Assembly: GCA_018894105.1 (NCBI GenBank)
Contig: CM032128.1
Location: forward strand, 16,163,001-16,227,000
DNA from: Jacaranda mimosifolia
Lineage: Eukaryota; Streptophyta; Magnoliopsida; Lamiales; Bignoniaceae
Length of the DNA: 64,000 nucleotides
Direction: 5' to 3'
Shown here: one piece after another, positions 60,504-64,000 of the stretch
Numbering within the stretch: position 1 is the stretch's first letter
How the letters are laid out: each line of letters opens with the position of its first letter
Position numbers and translations under genes: made by a program
The notes under the pieces: generated by a model
Seen by the model: only the letters and a program-made list of their open reading frames with translations
Told to the model about the DNA's origin: nothing
Databases searched by the model: none

Positions 60504-60846
60504 GACAAAATAACAAAATTCGTCCTGTAATTTTACCCCCTTTGGTTTTTTGTCCTATAACTTGCATAATATCAATTCTAGTCCTATAAGTATTAAAAAA
60601 TTATCATTTTCATCCTTTTTTCGTCGGAGCCGACGAAACTCGCTGGAAAATGTGACATGGTATACGGGGCATGTGACATTTCTTGTTTTTGCCTCATTGG
60701 TAGCTGACATGGCTTGATAAATTAAAAATAAAAAAATAAAAAATGCCAACTAGATATACAATAATATATATGATATATATTTATATACACACATATATAT
60801 CTAAATATATGTATTTATGTATACATACACATATATATGTATATAT

Positions 60847-61085
60847 TCCCCCACCCACCTACCCATCCACCCGGTGGGTGGCTGGCCGGTCGAGCTCACC
60901 ATGGCCAGTCAGTGGCCATGGTGGCCAGCATATCTCCTGGCCAAGCGAGGTTATGCTGCCAGCCACCATGGCCACAGGCTGGCCATGGTGGCCGCTTGCA
61001 TGGGCCGGCCCGTCATGGTTGGTGGGTGGGTGGGTGGGGGGTGGCGAGGTAGGGTTGGGGTGGGGTGGGGGGAGTAGGTGGGGTT
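60847..61085. other. GC-rich core of the Mutator-like element
   Basis: A sharply GC-rich island in a very AT-rich element. It has C-rich DNA on the left (CCCACCCACCTACCCATCCA) and G-rich DNA on the right (GGTGGGTGGGTGGGTGGGG). In between are inverted copies of GGCCATGGTGGCCAGCAT and ATGCTGCCAGCCACCATGG. It could fold into a hairpin. Reading frames through it are open but of low complexity, so I do not call a gene. Confidence 0.8.
61024..61041 (+). other. Perfect G-quadruplex motif
   Basis: GGGTGGGTGGGTGGGGGG: four G-runs of at least three with single-T loops. A second motif of G-runs follows at 61052-61073. Confidence 0.9.
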
Positions 61086-61887
61086 AGGAATTTTAATTTA
61101 TATTTAAATTTAATTAAATTATTTTAAATATATGAGTTAAAATAATATTGTTAATGGTAAATTAGGGGAATGTTTGTTATATTTTTGTGTGATTTTATTA
61201 TGTATTTTGGGAGAATAAATTATTGGATAATATGAAAATTATGTTGGGGAATGTGATTAATTTTTAGTTATGTTTTGGAAAATAGTTAAAAATTGAATTT
61301 GGAGAATTTTGGTATGTTTGTTTATGTTTTGGGGGAAACATTTTTTTACTGTAACAGTTAAATCAATGTTTTTTTGTTAAATTTTTGGGGTGAAAATGAA
61401 ATTGAGTGATTTTTTTATTGTTATAATAATAATAATATATATTATGTATATATAATACAAGTATGTATATATTAAAAAATGGGAAAGTTTTGGGGATAAT
61501 GAAGGATATTCAGGGAAAAAAAAATGGGTTTTAGAGGAAAAATGATGATATGTAACATATAAATATATATATATAAATAGATGTGTATATATATGTTTGT
61601 GTATATATAAATTATATAATATATTTGAAATTTTAAAAACAAAAAGGAAAAGACATGTATGCTGCCAACTAAGCAAGAAAAAGACAAAAAATGCCTATAT
61701 GTCAGCTGCCAACGAGGCAGAAACAAGAAATGTCACACGCCCGGCGTGCCACGTCACCTTTTCCGACAAAAAAAAGACAAAAAATGATAATGTTTTAATA
61801 CTTATAGGACTAGAATTGATATTATGCAAGTTATAGGACGAAAAACCAAATGGGGTAAAATAACAGGACGAATTTTGTTATTTTGCC

Positions 61888-61897
61888 TTGCTAATTT
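61888..61897. repeat. Right target duplication of Mutator-like element
   Basis: TTGCTAATTT, identical to 60494-60503. Confidence 0.93.
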
Positions 61898-62257
61898 AGA
61901 TAGTTAAAGCAAGGTTGAAAAGGTTAAAACTATACATATGAAGGCATGTGAGATGATTGAAAAGAGAAACAGATTGATTGCCCAAAGAGTGAATAAGGGG
62001 CGGAAGCAAGTGATATTTGAACCTAGTGACTGGGTTTGGGTTCATTTGAGAAAGGAAAGGTTTCCAAATCAAAGAAAATCCAAGTTTGATGCTATAGGAG
62101 ACGGTCCATTCCAAATGTTGGAAAAGATTAATGATAATGCTTACAAGATTGACATTCCAAGAGAGTATAAAGTTTATGTTACTTTTACTGTTTCTGATCT
62201 TTATCCTTTTGATATAGATTCAGGTTCGAGGATGAATCTGTCAGAGGAGGGAGGGAT
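61898..62257 (+). pseudogene. gypsy integrase C-terminal part (G)
   Basis: It resumes after the Mutator-like insertion. From 61938 the open frame reads KACEMIEKRNRLIAQRVNKG, then SDWVWVHLRKERFPNQRKSK, FDAIGDGPFQMLEKINDNAY and KIDIPREYKVYVTFTVSDLY, ending PFD...GSRMNLSEEGG. This is the C-terminal part of plant gypsy integrase (WVHLRKERFP..RKSKL.PRGDGPF). The frame runs through the polypurine tract (AGAGGAGGGAGGGA, 62244-62257) into the 3' LTR, where it meets a TGA at 62271-62273. Confidence 0.92.
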
Positions 62258-62971
62258 TGATATGAGCACTTGAGGCACTGCAGGGCAAAATGGTTATTTT
62301 GATATTGGAGGACAAAATGGAGATTGCAACTTGCTAATGGGACCTATCACAAGAGCAAAAGCAAAAAGGCTGAAAGATGGCTTTGCAAATTTGGCTAAGT
62401 CATTTGTTGAAGAGATGCATCAAAATGGGCTAAGAAAGAGAAGAACATGTCAAGAAGCCAAAAGAATGAAGTTGAACAGCCCATCACCTTATGCTTGGTG
62501 TATATGGCTTGAAAAGGCCTAAGAAGGCCAAAATAAGTCCCAAACGTGTCGCTGAGAAAAGAAGAAGTTGTGACCAAGTCAAACTCTTATTTCTAATTGG
62601 ATTTGGACTTGGATTATTATCCGTAGCCTTAGTTTATATCTTATTTTAATTAGGACTTGCAATGAGAGTATAAATTCTCTCTTAAAAATATGTATGGCAG
62701 ATTTTGATGAATTTTAAATTATTTTCTAGGTTTCTCTCAGAGGAAAAACCACAACTTTGCTTGTTGAATCAAGAAATTGAATATGTTCTTTCAAGGTACT
62801 AATTCCTGCTAGTATTTATTCAATTTTCTAATTCTTATTCCCAGTTATTTGCATTTCTAAGATTAGGTGTCTTAGGGGTTCAATAGGGAGGGTTTTTATT
62901 TTAGGGTTCGTTCAATATCATTTTGTGTGTTTGGGGTTTGGGGATCAATATATCATTGGGGTTCCGCATCA
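62258..62971 (+). repeat. 3' LTR of gypsy G, with coding tail
   Basis: Starts TGATATGAGCACTTGAGG and ends GGTTCCGCATCA; 714 bp; TATAAAT box at 62669-62675. After one stop at 62271-62273 the pol frame is open again in the same phase through GPITRAKAKRLKDGFANLAK, then SFVEEMHQ, up to about 62420 and beyond. Confidence 0.92.
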
Positions 62972-63292
62972 AATCTTGTTGCCCTGTTCCTAATATTCAA
63001 CTTTCAAAATTCTGAATCATCACAGCAATAATAAAAAAAAATCCCAACTATTAAAATTATGTCCAAAAAATTTCTAATCAAAGCATTTCAATACGGGAAT
63101 TAGTAGCAAGTATTAAAAGAAATAGCAAGAAGTCCCAAAAATAGTACCAGATGCCCAGCCCATTTAAAAAATCCCCACAAACATATCTAAACATTACATC
63201 TAGTACTATGTATGCGACTGCCAAGAAAAATGAACTAAAAAATTCCTAAGCTTCAGCTTAGGAGCAAAAGACTAATCCTAATTAAGGATAAA
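62972..63292. other. Flanking DNA, no gene seen
   Basis: AT-rich sequence to the right of gypsy G; nothing recognisable. Confidence 0.6.
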
Positions 63293-63413
63293 TGCCTCAA
63301 TAATGTTGCTGACCAAGAAAGTGAGCTGCTTGTTCAACTTGATTTTTTCTTGATTCTATTTTAGCTTCTCCTTGAATAAATCTAACTCCAAGTTTTGTTC
63401 CATGCAACTCTTC
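63293..63413 (-). pseudogene. Exon fragment of 26S proteasome ATPase RPT5-like
   Basis: The minus strand, after a splice-acceptor-like AATAG at 63414-63418, reads KSCMEQNLELDLFKEKLK, a stop, then [20 protein letters not shown] and AF. Plant RPT5, an ATPase of the 19S proteasome base, has the block [27 protein letters not shown] at the start of its second exon, as I remember the family. Homology ends at about 63293, so the downstream exon part and the AAA domain are absent. The stop (TAG for Glu) and truncation suggest a pseudogene or duplicated exon relic, not a working gene. Confidence 0.72.
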
Positions 63414-64000
63414 CTATTAAAAGGGAGAAAGATAAAGGAAGAGAACTTATCACACGACTGCAAAAAACTTAGGCTTGAACTTTTTTCTAGCCAAAAAATT
63501 CACTTGCATTACAAACAAAATGAAGACAAGTATCTAATCCAATTCAAGATAAACAAACTGTTTACAATAAAAGTGAATTCAACAAAACATGCATCCAACA
63601 AACTAAACAAAATTTAAAACTTGTACTCTAAATGGGACATCTTAATAAAATAGTTGAGTCCTCAAGCTCAGGCCTCGACTTCATCAACAACGTGAAGGAT
63701 CTTACCATTGGGCTTCGCCAGTAATCAGTGTATTATTGGAAATGGGGTTTTGTGAACCTAGCCTCCTTCTAAAAGTTTGGAGTCAGGAAGACATAGGTCT
63801 TCAAGCATTCAAAAGTCACCAGTAAAGAATATGTTTGAATTAGTAACCCTAATATGAATTACTATATCAAATGATTTGTGTTGGGATCAATTGCACAGTG
63901 CCCTAACAAGGGCGACTCCAACTGAAGTAACCTTAGTTGCACTAATCCTAGCCCTAGATGGGGGTGAGTTCGAAGCCATTGGGGATACTCAGAGCAGTTT
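63414..64000. other. Right end of window, no confirmed gene
   Basis: If the RPT5-like fragment came from a complete gene copy, its first exon should lie here or beyond the window on the minus strand. I do not recognise it. A frame from 63980 leftward (MASNSPPSRARISATKVTSV) is short and unlike RPT5. Confidence 0.5.

Larger units (their letters stand above)
60504..61887. mobile_element. Non-autonomous Mutator-like element
   Basis: 1384 bp with long terminal inverted repeats: the left end GACAAAATAACAAAATTCG and the reverse complement of the right end GGCAAAATAACAAAATTCG continue to match for about 200 bp (60504-60709 against 61701-61887), with an extra ~20 bp in the left copy. It is flanked by perfect 10-bp duplications and inserted in the integrase of gypsy G. 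No transposase is encoded. The interior has a TA-rich part, a GC-rich core at 60847-61085 with G-quadruplex motifs, and a second AT-rich part. Confidence 0.93.
55456..62971 (+). mobile_element. Ty3/gypsy element G
   Basis: A complete-ended gypsy element with LTRs of 721 and 714 bp, a tRNA-Met-type primer site, gag, protease, RT, RNase H, integrase and polypurine tract in the order of Ty3/gypsy. Deletions removed the gag/protease junction and the integrase zinc-finger end, and a Mutator-like element split the integrase. Flanks CGTCT and AATCT match at only three of five positions, so the target duplication is doubtful. The pol frame continues into the 3' LTR, a feature described for the CRM group of chromoviruses. 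Confidence 0.9.

Noticed and set aside
60743..61087. Three overlapping open frames rich in Trp, Gly and Pro in the GC-rich core
   Set aside because: They exist because GC-rich DNA has few stops; the sequence is simple, partly palindromic, and lies in a non-coding transposon interior.
60504..61887. Interpretation as hAT, CACTA or Helitron
   Set aside because: Ten-base target duplications and ~200-bp inverted ends fit Mutator-like elements, not 8-bp (hAT), 3-bp (CACTA) or absent (Helitron) duplications.
55451..62976. Target duplication of gypsy G (CGTCT / AATCT)
   Set aside because: Only three of five bases agree; reported as doubtful rather than as a feature.
1..64000. CRISPR array, bacterial defence or biosynthetic operon, tRNA or rRNA genes
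   Set aside because: No regularly spaced short repeats, no bacterial gene organisation and no recognisable structural RNA were seen; repeats here are transposon LTRs, tandem duplications and microsatellites.

Overview
This window is nuclear DNA of a flowering plant, almost certainly a eudicot. It is AT-rich, holds one intron-containing WRKY transcription factor gene with plant-type introns, and is otherwise filled with decayed, nested plant LTR retrotransposons (Ty1/copia and Ty3/gypsy) plus a few DNA-transposon derivatives. No bacterial operon, CRISPR array, rRNA or tRNA gene was seen. Every transposon reading frame carries stops, frameshifts or deletions, so the only apparently intact gene is the WRKY gene on the minus strand (50447-52833, five exons, 575 residues).

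Layout. 1-7068: fragments of one Ty1/copia family with unusually long LTRs (about 2.0-2.2 kb): copy A (+), whose 3' LTR carries a solo Ty3/gypsy LTR with a perfect 5-bp target duplication, then copies A2/A3 (-). 7069-14074: copia copy B (+). 14075-15357: a piece of a Tat-lineage Ty3/gypsy element. 15358-23505: copia copy C (-), so B and C form a large imperfect inverted repeat around the Tat piece. 23506-28311: a LINE-type RNase H remnant, a CACTA element containing a 500-base assembly gap, an exon-like fragment I cannot name, and AT-rich DNA. 28312-49862: a three-layer nest. The outer layer is a Tat-lineage gypsy element E (+) with TTTTT at both ends. Copia copy D (-) lies inside it (28723-43937), and a gag-only gypsy element F (29273-35460) lies inside the 3' LTR of D. 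49863-55455: the gene island with the WRKY33-like gene and its upstream region. 55456-62971: a degraded Ty3/gypsy element G (+) whose integrase is split by a non-autonomous Mutator-like element (60504-61887) with long terminal inverted repeats and a perfect 10-bp target duplication. 62972-64000: flank with a minus-strand fragment resembling an exon of the 26S proteasome ATPase RPT5.

How the parts relate. The retroelements are successive insertions rather than cooperating genes, and their order can be read from which one interrupts which: E before D before F, the Tat piece before B and C, and G before the Mutator-like element. The WRKY gene is of the group I, WRKY33-like type, which acts in pathogen and stress responses downstream of MAP kinases; its upstream region carries W-box cores compatible with autoregulation. 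I found no convincing undescribed multi-gene system. The observations most worth a second look are the coding tail carried in the LTRs of family G, the antisense frame in two Tat elements, the B/C inverted repeat, the G-quadruplex-rich core of the Mutator-like element, and the unidentified exon-like segment near 26.1 kb.
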